Counted from the stretch's first letter, positions 1-10,707 are shown. The stretch is 64,000 nucleotides of DNA from Pseudevernia furfuracea (GCA_022315425.1 JAIUPT010000015.1:526065-590064), one strand, 5' to 3'. The notes: generated from the letters alone by a model not told the origin. Program-made: numbers and translations.

Positions 1-855
1 TTGCTTGAGGCTAGGCGGAAGAAAAGGATGGGCAAGACAGAGGTTGTGCCATAGTATTTGGTGGAGAGCGGAGACATGAAACGTCTCACGAAGCTATGAT
101 CAGAAGCGAAAGCGTTCAATTTGTCGTGCAAGTCGACTCAGCTGCGTATCTTTCCCGAGAAGATTGACGCTCTTCCTTTCTGATGGCTTAGATTCTGGTT
201 CAGGACCGATACCGGTCCAAAACAGCAAAGGTTTGGGAGGCAGCGTTCGGGGTGGTTGCATGCAAAACGATGAGGTAGACTGCATAGAACACGTAGAGAT
301 GCACATATCCATTATCCAACTGGGCACACTACTGACCGTTCATTATAGGGGAATTAATCGTCATAGAGCCACTTTCCTTTGACTGTGAGCCTCGAAGCAT
401 CTTGTTGTTCTGGCAATACGCCCTTCAGACGTTGCATCAGGCTGTCCAGGCATAGATCTCACAACCGTTTATCGCACGCCAAAACATTAAAATTTTCAAG
501 GGTAGGCCGCTTGAGGCTGGGGGATTTCACTTAGGTGCGAGTGAAAAGGGGAATGACTGAGGGTTGCCACCTCTCGCACCGGAAAGATACCTTAGCGGAA
601 GGCTATGAGTTGCGTGAACGGTAACTACACGGTTTTTCTACGGTTTTTCAAAATAAATGTTAATAAGTTTGCTTCTGCCTAAAGGCAATGACAGATTTAA
701 AACGTTTATTTAAAGTTACGGTTAAAACCTCTTTAACGTGATCAGAAATTAACGGAATCTTGATTAGTCAGCTGTATTTTTCAATTAGCGCTGAAAATAT
801 TATTCGACACCTGATGACCCGTGATCCGACAGGGTCTATTATCCAACAATCAACA

Positions 856-889
856 CCCCCACCACCCCCACTAGCCCCCACCAGCCCCC
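856..889 (-). other. Four-tract G5 motif (putative G-quadruplex)
   Basis: The plus strand shows four runs of exactly five cytosines (856-860, 865-869, 875-879, 885-889) separated by 4-5 nt spacers. The minus strand therefore carries four G5 tracts with short loops, which satisfies the usual G-quadruplex pattern. The plus strand could form an i-motif. No gene is adjacent, so a regulatory role is not established. Confidence 0.7.
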
Positions 890-1183
890 ACTATTATGGG
901 CGCATACATGGGGGAAGTCACCTCCGCGAGAAAATCGTCTAAATCGCTCATTTTTGCAGTCAAATGTTCAAAAGCGTTGATGTTTCTCAGAGCGCAGTAC
1001 TTCCGAGTACTTGGCTTGGCAAGCTTGGCATGTCTTGACAGTATTTAGACGATTTCAAATATGCAACGGTAGCAGATTATATCGGTTCTCAATATTTAAC
1101 GTTATTATTCTGCAACGATACTAAAATCGATATCTTAAAAATACGATAAATTTCTTAAAACGTGATAATTCAAAAATCGTTAT

Positions 1184-1365
1184 GTAGTTCTAAAACTAAG
1201 AAACCGTTCCAGTACCGTAAAAAGTCAAGTAACCGCCTATAGACCGTATTCTAGAACCACAGCTCTCCGCTAAGGTAGTTCTGAAATTAAGAAACCGTTT
1301 CAATACCGTAACAAGTCAAGTAACCGCCTATAGACCGTAATCCAGAACCACAGCTCTCCGCTAAG
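1184..1365. repeat. 91-bp tandem duplication, two copies
   Basis: Unit 1 (1184-1274) and unit 2 (1275-1365) are each 91 bp and directly adjacent, both starting GTAGTTCT and ending CCGCTAAG. I count seven differences, five transitions and two transversions. A third unit appears to begin with GTAGA at 1366 and is then lost. The repeat is non-coding as far as I can see. Confidence 0.9.
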
Positions 1366-1590
1366 GTAGACATTAGGGATTAGCAAGTGCTGGGAAACAT
1401 GGAAACTAAGTGCTTTTAGCAAAGTTTGCTCTTATAATATCACAGTGGGATACCTATCCTAGTACTACAATCGCATGCTCAATCGCCCAAAAATAGACTC
1501 CCCTCGGCCTGCACCGAAACAAAAAGCAGAAGCTGTCTTACCACTCCTCCAGAGTGACTCAAAAGCTCGATTCCTTGCTGGCTTTGTATT

Positions 1591-2238
1591 TCATTCTCCG
1601 TCCTCCTTTTTTCCTTGCGCCTCTTCTCTTCTTGGCTTTTCTTCCTCCCCATTTCCTCCCTCCCGAGTTTCTTCGTTCTCTTTCTCTTTGTCCGCCAATT
1701 TTGCACGCAGCTGCTCCCACGTCTCCGACCATGCCCTGCCGATCCTAGCGCCCTGGCCAAGCATCCCCTTGCAAAGAGACGTCATTTGTCTCACGATGAT
1801 ACGAGCACCGTTTGCAACGCTGTCAAGGACCTGCGCTGACGCGGCAAATTCCATTCTCAACGATTCATCGCGCGCCTCGAAAAAGCGGTCAATGGCAAGT
1901 CCCAACCCTGAGCGTTGACGCCCAGACACAATACGGAGTTGCATGCGCAAGGTTACTTGTCTGGTCTCTGACCGGCTAGCTTCTAGGAGAGCGTGGCTGA
2001 GCGTATGGCGGAGATTGCGGATGGTGGGATCTTGCGGGGGAAGTGAGGCGGAAAGTTCGTCGAGCTGACGCTCGCAGTCTCCGATTATGGTACGGATGGT
2101 AACATGCGTAGCAATCTCGGCGTCGAGGACGGCCTTTATGTCGTCTGTTTGGTGTAGAGGAACAGAGGCCGGCTCAGTGGATGAGTACCGGACGGTTGGA
2201 CGGAAAGAGGGTTTTTCAGATGCTTCTGGGACCGACAT
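1591..2238 (-). CDS. hypothetical coiled-coil protein, 215 aa
   Basis: A single-exon reading frame of 215 codons starts at a true ATG (2238). I do not recognise a family. The N-terminal 30 residues are polar. Residues about 30-160 are predicted largely helical and rich in Glu, Arg, Leu and Ala, as in a coiled coil (DAEIATHVTIR, ERQLDELSASL). The last 50 residues are a strongly charged Lys/Glu tail. There is no signal peptide or membrane segment. Codon use and helix-forming composition favour a real gene over chance. The function is unknown, and a structural or scaffolding role would be a guess. Confidence 0.65.
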   Translation of the reverse strand: MSVPEASEKPSFRPTVRYSSTEPASVPLHQTDDIKAVLDAEIATHVTIRTIIGDCERQLDELSASLPPQDPTIRNLRHTLSHALLEASRSETRQVTLRMQLRIVSGRQRSGLGLAIDRFFEARDESLRMEFAASAQVLDSVANGARIIVRQMTSLCKGMLGQGARIGRAWSETWEQLRAKLADKEKENEETREGGNGEEEKPRREEAQGKKEDGE

Positions 2239-4212
2239 TGCGAATTTTGATTACCGTGAGAAAAAGAACGTGGGGGGTTCCCCGAAGCAACGCTGAGGAG
2301 CGAAAGGTGGGGGCGATTGAGGGCGGGCGGTGGGCATTTGGCCAGGTCCCTTTATCGCTCTTGCCTTCGTCGATGACGGCTTGAGAGATTCTTGTACGTG
2401 TAGGCCATGGACCATCAACCTTTGGATGTGTGAGGGCTCCATACCCCTTCTCTATTTGCTCTTCAAGCATCGAGCTTCAAGTAATTGCCTTTTTGTCCTC
2501 TTTGTCTCGACTTCAGCAGACTCGACAGGTATTGGAGCAATCGTCTTCGCATTTTGCCTCTGGTTTCGACGTCCTGATCTCAATTTTTAGGGAAAGTGCG
2601 ACATGTTTTCCAAACGGTAAAGTTGGACAAAGACCAGATGTTTAAGTAGTCGTTGACGTGCGCGCCGCAGGGAAACGCATCGAGAGCATGGTACGCGCCC
2701 GAAGCCGTTCTTTCTCGCCTCCAAGGAGTGAAAGAGCAGGGAACATGTTTGGCATCAAAGACTGAAAGACGTGACGGTGAAGCGATCTTTGATGACGAGT
2801 TGTTTCAGAAAATATGTACCCTCAGTGGATGAGAGGTCGGCGTTTGAGGTCCAAAAATATGCTTGGCGCTTGAAATGTTCAGCTGATCCCTGTTTCGCGT
2901 TCTGATTGGCTCCTTTCCTTGTCTTTATTCGACACCTCAATGGCTCTCAACGACTCTCCATTCTGTGTGTATCTACCTGTTACGCGGATTACCCAGTAAG
3001 CTCAATCTTGGTTTATAGACCACTAGCTTTCGACACTTCCATGGCTGTCGGCTATCCTCCTACAAGGACCTATACTGAGTACTCTACTCTAAAGATACTT
3101 AATCAAACCTTGGCCGTTGATTGGGCCCATGAATAGATTTCTGTCCAATGGCTGGCTGCCATGAGGAGGTTTGTCCCGTTTGGCGCCGTTGATGTCTGGT
3201 TCAGTAGCCACAATCGAGCCCGCTTGATTCGGTGATGGGCGTGAATATATTTTGGGAAGGTGAGGAAACAGAATTGCCACGGTGCTTAGGGCAGACTGCA
3301 GAGTGAACCCCTAGCCGAAGTGCTTCAACTACATTCGTGAGACAAGCCTTTGCTTGGACGCCAGCTTCTTCATTATATGTGAAACAACAGAAGAATCTCC
3401 TACCCGCCTCTCGGTCCCATATACTTGATCACTGTATGGAAGACATTCTGGCGCCTACAGAATGTATGTAAGTGTAGAGTTGGAGGTCGTCGCTCCAATG
3501 ACCGGCCGTAACACGTTCCCAAGTGAATACTCACCCTCCAGTGGCAACGGGGATTCTTGTCCCAAGGAGTCGATCGAAACATCAGGAATCTCCCTACTTA
3601 ATGCACCTTCTTCTTCTCTAATCTCCTAGGTGCATCTACTTCGACTTCCTACAATTTCTCCATTCTTCTGAGGCTGGCCTTCCCATTCAATCTATTCTTT
3701 TCGCTCATTCTTGTCGTGCCTGTGGCAGACTCACAATCTTTTCGTCATACGAGAAAATCTTTGTTACTAGACCACAATTGCATCATTGTTCAGTTATCCT
3801 AGGTAAGCCGATTTTTGCACTTCTAGAATATCTAAAGTCATTGTGGCGGGGTACTTTGTGTTGAAAATTTGTCTCTGTTACGCTGCCATTCACAACGATG
3901 CAATTGAATGCAACATTTTCTATTGTCTACATTGACATAACAATAGCATTGTCTCATTGCCTCCAATCCGGCACAATCACGTTTGTTCTTTGCTCGTCAC
4001 GCAGGCATTTGTTCTTGGCCACCATTTGCGCCCTTAAATATTCACCAGTCCTGCTCTTTCTCTTTCTCTCTCTTCTTTCCTCAGCTCACAACAGACCCAC
4101 AGAACACTTCCAAACCTCAACTCACACATCTAACGCACCACCGCTGCAGCCACAGATCAACCCTCTCAAAACCAACCCGAAATACTTCGTCCGGAACGAA
4201 GCACCAAACAAA
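2239..4212. other. intergenic, divergent promoter region
   Basis: About 2 kb between the divergent orphan gene (ATG at 2238, minus) and the LPMO gene (ATG at 4213, plus). Several short open frames occur on both strands, but none shows conserved domains or convincing codon structure. The last 350 bases become pyrimidine-rich (CT-rich tracts at 4050-4085), typical of a fungal promoter and leader. A TATA-like TTAAATA lies at 4034-4040, about 170 nt before the LPMO start. Confidence 0.55.
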
Positions 4213-5388
4213 ATGTCTTCAATTATGTCCATTCTCTCCTTCTCGGCCCTCGCTCTTTTCGCGTCCACAGCCAAGGGCCACATGATCATGGCCACGCCTC
4301 CACCATATGGCAGTCCTGACAACAGCCCCTTGGCAGCAGATGGCTCCAACTTTCCATGCAAAGCCACAAGCAACTCTGGTGGAACAGTCACTAATATGGC
4401 TATCGGCGCCACGCAGAAGCTCTCCTTCTTGGGTGAATCAGTCCATGGTGGTGGTTCATGCCAAGTCTCTCTTACAACCGACGCACCTGCAACAAAAAAT
4501 TCAAAGTGGATGGTTATCCATTCGATCCAAGGAGGTTGCCCAGCCAGAAACCAAGCGGGTAACATTGGAGCAGATAATTCCGCCTCCGCCCCTGACCCGG
4601 ATACATACGATTTCACTATTCCTGCCGGTATCACTCCTGGCGCCTACACTCTTGCTTGGACCTGGTTCAACAAGGTGGGCAATCGTGAGATGTACATGAA
4701 TTGCGCCTCCATCAAGGTCACTGGGGGTTCAAGCAAGAGAGAGACTTCCTTCAACGAGACTGAGGAATACGCAATCCCTGAGCTTTCCGGACGTGCAACA
4801 GCTTCGTTCCCAGACATGTTCGTTGCGAATATCCCGGCTACTGACTGTACTACAGCCGAGGGAGCGGATGTCAAATTTCCTGATCCAGGGCAATCTGTCG
4901 AGATGGCCAGCGCTAACAAGGCAGACGCCTTGTCTCCTCCGACAGGGCCCAAATGTGGAGCATCCGGCAGCTCGTCAGGCGCTTCGTCAGGCACTGAAGC
5001 CTCCAACGCTGGTAGCTCTGGAGCTTCAGGCGCCGCTGCACCTGCCGCTGCACCCTCGATGTCTTCTGCTGCTCCAGCTGCCGCTGCTGCTCCCTCCGTT
5101 GCCGCTTCTCCCGCCGCCGGTTCAGCTCCTGCACCTGTTGAAAGCTCATCTGGCTCGAGCGCTGCACCAGCTGGCTCTGGCACGGCATCGACAGGCTCCT
5201 CTACAGGCTCTTGCACCACTCCTGGCCAGTCAATTTGCTCGCCTGACGGATTGCAAATTGGAACGTGCACAACAGAAAACACTGTGACCTGGATACCTGT
5301 GGCCGCTGGTACGAAGTGCGTAGGCGGGTACATGGTCGCCGCGAAGGGTAAGCGTAGCGCCAAATTCTTGAGCGGCTATTCCTTTTGA
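4213..5388 (+). CDS. AA11-type lytic polysaccharide monooxygenase with C-terminal X278-like module
   Basis: Secreted copper enzyme that oxidatively cleaves polysaccharides; the AA11 family acts on chitin. The reading frame is open from 3898, but the ATG at 4213 is chosen because it gives a clean 22-residue signal peptide. Cleavage would expose His23 (HMIMATPPPYG), the N-terminal half of the copper histidine brace. The second brace histidine is His78 in VHGGGSCQVS, and the NSPL..FPCK and GGCPAR motifs are typical of AA11. The catalytic domain (about 23-245) is followed by a Ser/Ala/Pro-rich linker (about 270-330). A Cys-rich module (about 331-375, ending in an AAGTKC motif) resembles the X278 module found on AA11 enzymes. 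No intron. 391 aa. The assignment is strong for an LPMO; chitin as substrate is inferred from the family. Confidence 0.87.
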   Translation: MSSIMSILSFSALALFASTAKGHMIMATPPPYGSPDNSPLAADGSNFPCKATSNSGGTVTNMAIGATQKLSFLGESVHGGGSCQVSLTTDAPATKNSKWMVIHSIQGGCPARNQAGNIGADNSASAPDPDTYDFTIPAGITPGAYTLAWTWFNKVGNREMYMNCASIKVTGGSSKRETSFNETEEYAIPELSGRATASFPDMFVANIPATDCTTAEGADVKFPDPGQSVEMASANKADALSPPTGPKCGASGSSSGASSGTEASNAGSSGASGAAAPAAAPSMSSAAPAAAAAPSVAASPAAGSAPAPVESSSGSSAAPAGSGTASTGSSTGSCTTPGQSICSPDGLQIGTCTTENTVTWIPVAAGTKCVGGYMVAAKGKRSAKFLSGYSF

Positions 5389-6323
5389 AGAGCAGCTCAG
5401 GCCATTCGGGGCCTTTGGAGAGTTTCAGCGACTGGTTTTTGGCACTTTTTTTCAGTGTAAGATTTTTGAAAGCATGCAGTTCTTGGTACATACAATTTGA
5501 ATGGCGGGGAGCGGATACGTGGGTATCACTTCGTCGTTGAATAGAAACAAAATAGAAGAAGATTGGCAATGAACAACCTTCCACCTTGCATTCGTAAGTC
5601 AAAATCAGCATAAGTGCCTCTGTAAGAAAAATCCGCAAGTAGTGAGATTTATGAGAAAGTGACTGCATGTTCTCGACGAATCACGATTGAGTCCCATATC
5701 ATGAAGCCTTTTAGCAGTTTCGACTACGAATTCAAGAATGCCGCCATGATTCCGGACCTCCCACACAACAGGTAAATCGATAATATCCAGGAGGATATAT
5801 TGTCATACAATTTGGCCTGTTGCAAGCCACCCGGGTGCGCTGATCGGCCGAAATAGAATATCGAATCTTGCATGAGAGACCCCTCCACACCACCATTGCT
5901 CTATTGGCGTAGAGAGCTCGATTTGCGCCATTCCTTCCAAAAACATTCGGGAAGAAAACACTTTTGAGATCGAGTTCAAAAGAATTGTCAGAATATGATA
6001 GAGTATCCCACCACGAAGCAGCAGCAATAGTCAATTGAACAAAAGAGACATTCGCTCAAATGCAACGCTATCATGAGCCTACTTACGATAAAGTTTGTGC
6101 CAGGTCCGCCAAATTAGAAGTATGAGACCTTGATCACAGCACAATGCAAAGTTCAAAGTCTTGGTGAGAGTAGTTGTCTTGATGCCAAGATTGACTAGTG
6201 GAGTCCGGCAACCTGTAAGTCTGAGACGCAAGAAACATCCCTCCGCGTAGGCATCAAACTGACACACTGTGCGTCTGCCCTTACGTGCGTATACCTTTTA
6301 ATTTATGTCCATCTGGACGTATC
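5389..6323. other. intergenic between LPMO and SNARE genes
   Basis: About 0.9 kb between two plus-strand genes: the 3' flank of the LPMO gene and the promoter of the SNARE gene. I see no gene, RNA gene or clear repeat. Confidence 0.55.
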
Positions 6324-7163
6324 ATGTCATTCTACGGCCAGGATGACCCGTTCTTACAAGCTCAGGCGTAGGTCAGTTATAAGCAGTCAATAGCCAAAAG
6401 CTTACGATTCTGCCCAGTGATGTTCTGTCCACTTTGAAAACCACGAGATCTTTATTCTCCTCCTATCTCCGAATAAGATCTCTCGCCTCGTCCGCATCAT
6501 CCCCTGAGCTGGCCCAAGCCCGCAGCGAGCTCGAATCCACCGTCCAAGATCTTAGCACAGACCTACAAGACCTAGTAGACAGCGTGAAAGCCGTTGAAGG
6601 GGATCCTTTCCGGTATGGATTGGATATTGATGAAGTAGGTCGAAGGCGCAAGTTAGTACAAGATGCCGGAGATGAAGTTGAAAGCATGCGGCAAGAGCTC
6701 GCAAGGACAGTTACGGGCGCCCAGAGCAAAGGTCAAGGCATGAATGGAACACTGCCCCCACCATCGGCCTTTGATCCAGATGAGCCTGACGGCGATAATT
6801 ATGGCGTCTTCGAACAGCAAAGACAAGTCGAGATGATGCATGAGCAGGACGAGGCGCTAGATGGTGTATTCAAGACCGTGGGAAGTCTACGACAGCAAGC
6901 AGACGAGATGGGTAGAGAGCTCGAAGAGCAGGGAGACATGCTGCAAGATGCTGACAAGCTCGCCGATAGAGTGGGAGGCAAATTGCAGAACGGCATCAAG
7001 AGAGTTGGTTGGGTAATAAAGAACAACGAGGGTATGAGGATCTTCGATTAATAACCCTGACGGATCAGCGACTAACCGCCTCTCAGATACATGGTCAAGT
7101 TGCTGCATTGGCATTCTGATATTTGTCTTGATACTTCTCTTGGTTCTCGTCCTGATACTCTGA
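6324..7163 (+). CDS. tlg1: syntaxin-6/Tlg1-like t-SNARE
   Basis: Membrane-fusion SNARE of the endosome-to-Golgi pathway. Three exons are deduced: 6324-6367, 6418-7031 and 7087-7163, with GT-AG introns of 50 and 55 nt, giving 244 aa in frame. The N-terminus (MSFYGQDDPFLQAQ) and following helices match the syntaxin-6 N-terminal domain. Residues about 145-215 are a heptad-type SNARE coiled coil (EQDEALDGVFKTVGSLRQQA...). Exon 3 encodes only the C-terminal anchor: a tryptophan, two cysteines and a run of about 18 Ile/Leu/Val/Phe residues ending the protein. Missing exon 3 would leave a soluble protein, so the intron call matters. The orthology to yeast Tlg1 is inferred from architecture. Confidence 0.85.
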
Positions 7164-7833
7164 CCGTTTGACATCCCCCCTCATACCAGTATGGGGACTC
7201 CAGGAAACCTGATGGCGGATCTGCAACACTGAGGATGCCAGGCCGATCGTTCACTTAGGTGGATACACCACAAGCTTCGTACTGAGGAACGCCATCTTGG
7301 CAATGTAGCTCAACAAGGGAGGGAGTTGAAACAGACGACTGACCCGTGGGGACTAAATGGCTCGGGCAAAGCCACGATTTTCATTTGCAAGGTCTCCTGT
7401 CATTTCGTGCGGTACCCAGCTGCTACGAGAGTGCCATTGCGACACCAACCTCTAAGGCTTAGTTGAAGCGATCCAGAGCCGATATAAGGATAACGTGAGC
7501 GACTGTTGCATAGAACCACTCATCACCAAATCACTGACCTGCCCTCTTGTAGCTCTTCCGAAAGACCCGACATCGTTTAATTTGTTGATGGCTAAGTGCA
7601 AATAGCACGCAACGGAGACGTTCTAAGTTCGAGAAGCGAAAGGAAGTTCAATCAAAGCGCTTTACGTATAAGAAGGGTAGGGAATCACACTCCAGCGGCT
7701 TGGCACATTTGAGAAAATGGGATGTTTAGTAAAAAAACAAGAGGACATAAGGCAAGTCTGCTGTTTTCGAAGATAGCTTCATTTTTGATTGAAACAGATA
7801 TATCTGTGAAGTTGGCTATCCTGGTATTGGTGC
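7164..7833. other. intergenic, convergent 3' flanks
   Basis: About 670 bp between the SNARE gene (plus) and the secreted orphan (minus), whose 3' ends face each other. No coding or repeat structure is visible. Confidence 0.55.
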
Positions 7834-8604
7834 TTATGCTTGAAGTATTCCAGGCATGACCTCCTGTGCGCTACGTCTCACTCTCGCCGTCCCCACAGAC
7901 TCCCCAGCCACAGGGTTCACTTTCTTCACTTCTCCAAACGCCCATTGCGCTTGATCTCTCGAATCCCAGATCTCAAATTGTGTTCCAAAATCACTTCCTA
8001 CGGCTAACCCCTCGACCGCAATAAGCAATACGCTCCATGTCATATGCTTTCCAGGCACACCCTCTACCGTGAGCTCCAAGGGCAAGTTGTTCGTCATGAG
8101 GCCTGCTGCTATTGTGCTAGGAGGTGCGAATGGTCTCCAGACGAAGGGGTCATTATTGAGGCCAAGGGGCCCATCGCCGTGACGGCTAATCTCGTCATTG
8201 ATATACTCGTGGATCCTGAGAAGGGTGCTACCAAGTATTTGCCCGTCGATAGGGGTCGTTGTTGTGACGTGCAATTCGATTGTGGAGTGCGGAACACGAA
8301 ATTCAAATATCTCGGCCTCTGCGAGAGGGGTGTTCGAAGTTGTGAACTCGTTAATCGTAGAGTTGTTGGGCAGGGCGGACAGCCCGCCGATTTCGTTGGG
8401 CGGCACGGTAGGCATGATGGAGGGAAGAACAGCTCTAACTACTTGTCAGTTAGAGTCGATGAATCAAGGACCTGCTGAATTAAGTGCTTGCCTTTTCACA
8501 GGTGGGAAGGTCTCGTGAGCTCCTGGCGCGAGAGGGAACAACAATGTCAACGTGAGCGGTATGGTCTTAAGGCACATACGGAGAATATCAGGAAGGACTC
8601 GCAT
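7834..8604 (-). CDS. secreted orphan protein with GC-AG intron
   Basis: Two exons are proposed: 8492-8604 and 7834-8434, joined across a 57-nt intron (8435-8491) whose donor is GCAAGC preceded by AAAAG, and whose acceptor is TTAG. The product is 237 aa. The chosen start (8604) gives a signal peptide: MRVLPDILRM, a hydrophobic Leu/Thr core, then a small-residue cleavage site around APGA (residue 29). An upstream ATG at 8784 is also in frame and would add 60 residues that hide the signal. The mature protein has sheet-like segments and conserved-looking Trp/Pro patches (PFVWRPFAPP, GVPGKHMTWSVLL). I do not recognise the family, and no enzyme motif is evident. Without the splice the downstream 193 codons could be read from an internal ATG at 8415. 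Confidence 0.6.
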
Positions 8605-9496
8605 CTGGCCAAAGGCCTTGATGAAAAGGACAGCAATGAAATGTCCGGGCATGCTGCTTGTTGCATATTTGAAAGCTAGGATGGATGTTGTGGCAAACTT
8701 ATTGTCCCATGCGGAGAACATGGCGGTTGTATCGCGTCGGATGGTGGAGATAAATGAATCTGGGGTAGAGACAGATCTGCGCATACGGATAAACGAAACT
8801 CATTGGGGGTCGAATACCGTTACACGATTTCTTTGAGCAATCGTGCCAGACAGAGCCTTGTTCATAGCCAATAAGGCCAGGTTCACTCAGCGGTGATCAT
8901 CACCCAGGTGTCTAAAAATCGCGGGGTCCTATGACAACGAAGTGAAACAATACCGCAGGAGTGAGCAAAGGAATGCATAGAATCATGAGGTTCGGGGTCG
9001 ATCTTAAAGTTTACATCAGTCGGTGTCCCAACGACTCTGACAAAAGCCTCGGTTTGAGCCGCTGGAGGCGAAGGGGCAATGAACTCTGCAAGCCAGAACA
9101 CTCTGCCTCGAAGGTCAAGCAGCCCTCAAATAGCAAATTCATTCTAGAATGGACCCGAGCCAATCGACGAACACGAAGCATCAAGTGAATATCGCGGCTT
9201 ACACTGCCTAAAAACTTCGGCAGCTCAATCATCCTTCCGACTGGTAATGTGCCTAACCTTCTCTGAGAACGTAGGGAGTCTTCCGGACGTGAGCTGCTGG
9301 AGAGCATAGCAGCCGTAGAATTTTCAAAGGAAAGGTCGCGGACTGAGAGGCTGGAAACAAAATCTAGCGTCACGAACTGATGAAGGAAAGCCTTAGAAAA
9401 TACCCGATCCAGCGTGATAGATAAATGGCATCAGGGCGACACGGGAGTCAATACCCACGGTGATTACTCAAAGCATGCGCTCTCCCCGAGCAGTCC
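8605..9496. other. intergenic, no supported gene
   Basis: About 0.9 kb between two minus-strand genes. Minus-strand open frames at 8883-9101 and 9011-9373 overlap each other and show no recognisable domain. I do not call them. The segment probably holds the promoter of the secreted orphan and the 3' flank of the YIH1-like gene. Confidence 0.5.
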
Positions 9497-10336
9497 CTAA
9501 TCGTTCATCATCCTGCTCTTCGTCCAGCCCCCCTTGACGACAGCTTCCCTTGCCACATTGTTGATGATGCTGAAGCGATCAGGCCCTAGCTTGACCCCGC
9601 CGTACCACCTACTAACAACAACTAGCACATTCCATACACTCATCACCTGCAAGAGACGTAGTAGTCGTCCTCCAGCTGCATTTTCACCATCATCATCACA
9701 GTCGTGGTAGGTAATGTCACTTATTGATTCGGCAGTGGAGGGAGCGCGGATACGATACCCCCAAATATTATGGGTGGCTTTGGCAGCGCGTTTGTCTGAC
9801 TTAAGTAGGTGTGCTAAACAAGCGTGGGATTGGGCTGGCGATGTGACGGTGCAAGCCCTAGCTACAAAGGTCGACTTCTTCTCGGTGATGGCTGAAGAGA
9901 CAAACCAACAAGGCTCCTCCTCGAAAGTACAAGGGGTGCCGTTGAGCACAAGGCTTGCATCATCGTCAGGATCGGCCGGGGAGGACTGTTGACCACTGGA
10001 ATCCTCGGCCAAAGCGGTATCGAGCTCCTGCAGTAGGTCGAAGAGGCAGACGGAGCCCGGAATGAATAACCGAAGTAGTATTGCTCTTGCAGTTTCTAGG
10101 ACATGGCTCCCGTAACCTTTTCTCGCCTGCGCCCCTGTTCTTTCTGTGCCTAGCAGTTGGGGAATTGACTCAGGATAGTTGGGCGGGAACAACACGCGCA
10201 ATGAGGCCTCCCTATGGGGAATCGATAGGATATAGGTAAAAGCAGGATCTGCTTCTCGTAATACATCGTTGCCATAAATCGACCGAATAGCTTCTATCTC
10301 GTTGACTAGATCTTCTGACATCATGTCCATGGGCAT
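9497..10336 (-). CDS. yih1: YIH1/IMPACT-family regulator (RWD plus UPF0029)
   Basis: Cytosolic inhibitor of Gcn2 activation: the family binds Gcn1 through its RWD domain and so restrains the general amino-acid control response. Single exon, 279 aa, true ATG at 10336. The RWD domain spans about residues 7-115 (EIEAIRSIYGND..., then a Pro/Tyr-rich NYPESIPQ segment). A polar linker follows (about 115-140). The Impact/UPF0029 domain occupies about 148-265, including KKSTFVARAC and the signature VVSRWYGGVKLGPDRF. The length matches fungal YIH1 proteins. It is transcribed divergently from the GCP5-like gene, with only 371 bp between start codons. Family assignment is firm; the Gcn2 role is taken from the yeast and mammalian proteins. 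Confidence 0.92.
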   Translation of the reverse strand: MPMDMMSEDLVNEIEAIRSIYGNDVLREADPAFTYILSIPHREASLRVLFPPNYPESIPQLLGTERTGAQARKGYGSHVLETARAILLRLFIPGSVCLFDLLQELDTALAEDSSGQQSSPADPDDDASLVLNGTPCTFEEEPCWFVSSAITEKKSTFVARACTVTSPAQSHACLAHLLKSDKRAAKATHNIWGYRIRAPSTAESISDITYHDCDDDGENAAGGRLLRLLQVMSVWNVLVVVSRWYGGVKLGPDRFSIINNVAREAVVKGGWTKSRMMND

Positions 10337-10707
10337 CTAGAGTTGTCGATTGTACCGGGCGGTGGGGGTAGACAGACCATAAGATTCGCCACAATTAAAA
10401 GCTGCAACTGGCTTCCCATAATCTCTCTAGACGTTTCTCAGTTGCAGTGGGGTATGTGCGGGACCGTGTCGTAAAAGATTGAAGATTTCCCACCCGTCAA
10501 CATATGACTAAGCCCTTACGGAATATAGTAACACTTGGGCGGGGCGATATCCGACTTCTGGACCCTTTTTCTTGGCATGTCCAGGACTTTACGTGTCAAC
10601 CTCCCTGAGGCTCCGTATCAATTTCGCGTCCAGTCGCGCTTTTCTCGCTCGCTCGGGTGTCCAATGTTAACCGTTGTGACTACAGTATCAACTTCCACCC
10701 AAGACCA
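10337..10707. promoter_or_regulatory. shared divergent promoter of yih1 and GCP5-like gene
   Basis: 371 bp separate the start codons of the two head-to-head genes, so their promoters must overlap. The right half (about 10530-10604) is similar to one end of the MITE-like element seen at 24.06 and 55.96 kb, including a shared CCAGGACTTT core. No unambiguous TATA box is seen. Confidence 0.6.
10530..10604. mobile_element. degenerate MITE fragment
   Basis: The segment CCAGGACTTT (10581-10590), followed by a G/A variant of CGTGCCAACCTCC, matches the right end of the element at 24061-24200. The inner part (ACTTGGGCGGGGC, TCCGAC) aligns loosely with the element's interior. No left terminal repeat is found, so this is a truncated or eroded copy. 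Confidence 0.5.

Larger units (their letters stand above)
1..1590. other. gene-poor left end, AT-rich in part
   Basis: No convincing coding region is visible. The stretch from about 640 to 1180 is AT-rich, with many short A and T runs. It contains a four-tract C5 motif at 856-889 and a 91-bp tandem duplication at 1184-1365, listed separately. Short open frames here lack conserved sequence. The right part (from about 1480) is the 3' flank of the gene on the minus strand that ends at 1591. Confidence 0.6.

Noticed and set aside
3898..4212. 105-codon in-frame N-terminal extension of the LPMO
   Set aside because: It would bury the signal peptide and active-site histidine inside the protein; the ATG at 4213 is the functional start.
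8604..8784. 60-codon in-frame extension upstream of the secreted orphan
   Set aside because: Would mask the signal peptide at MRVLPDIL; kept only as an alternative start.
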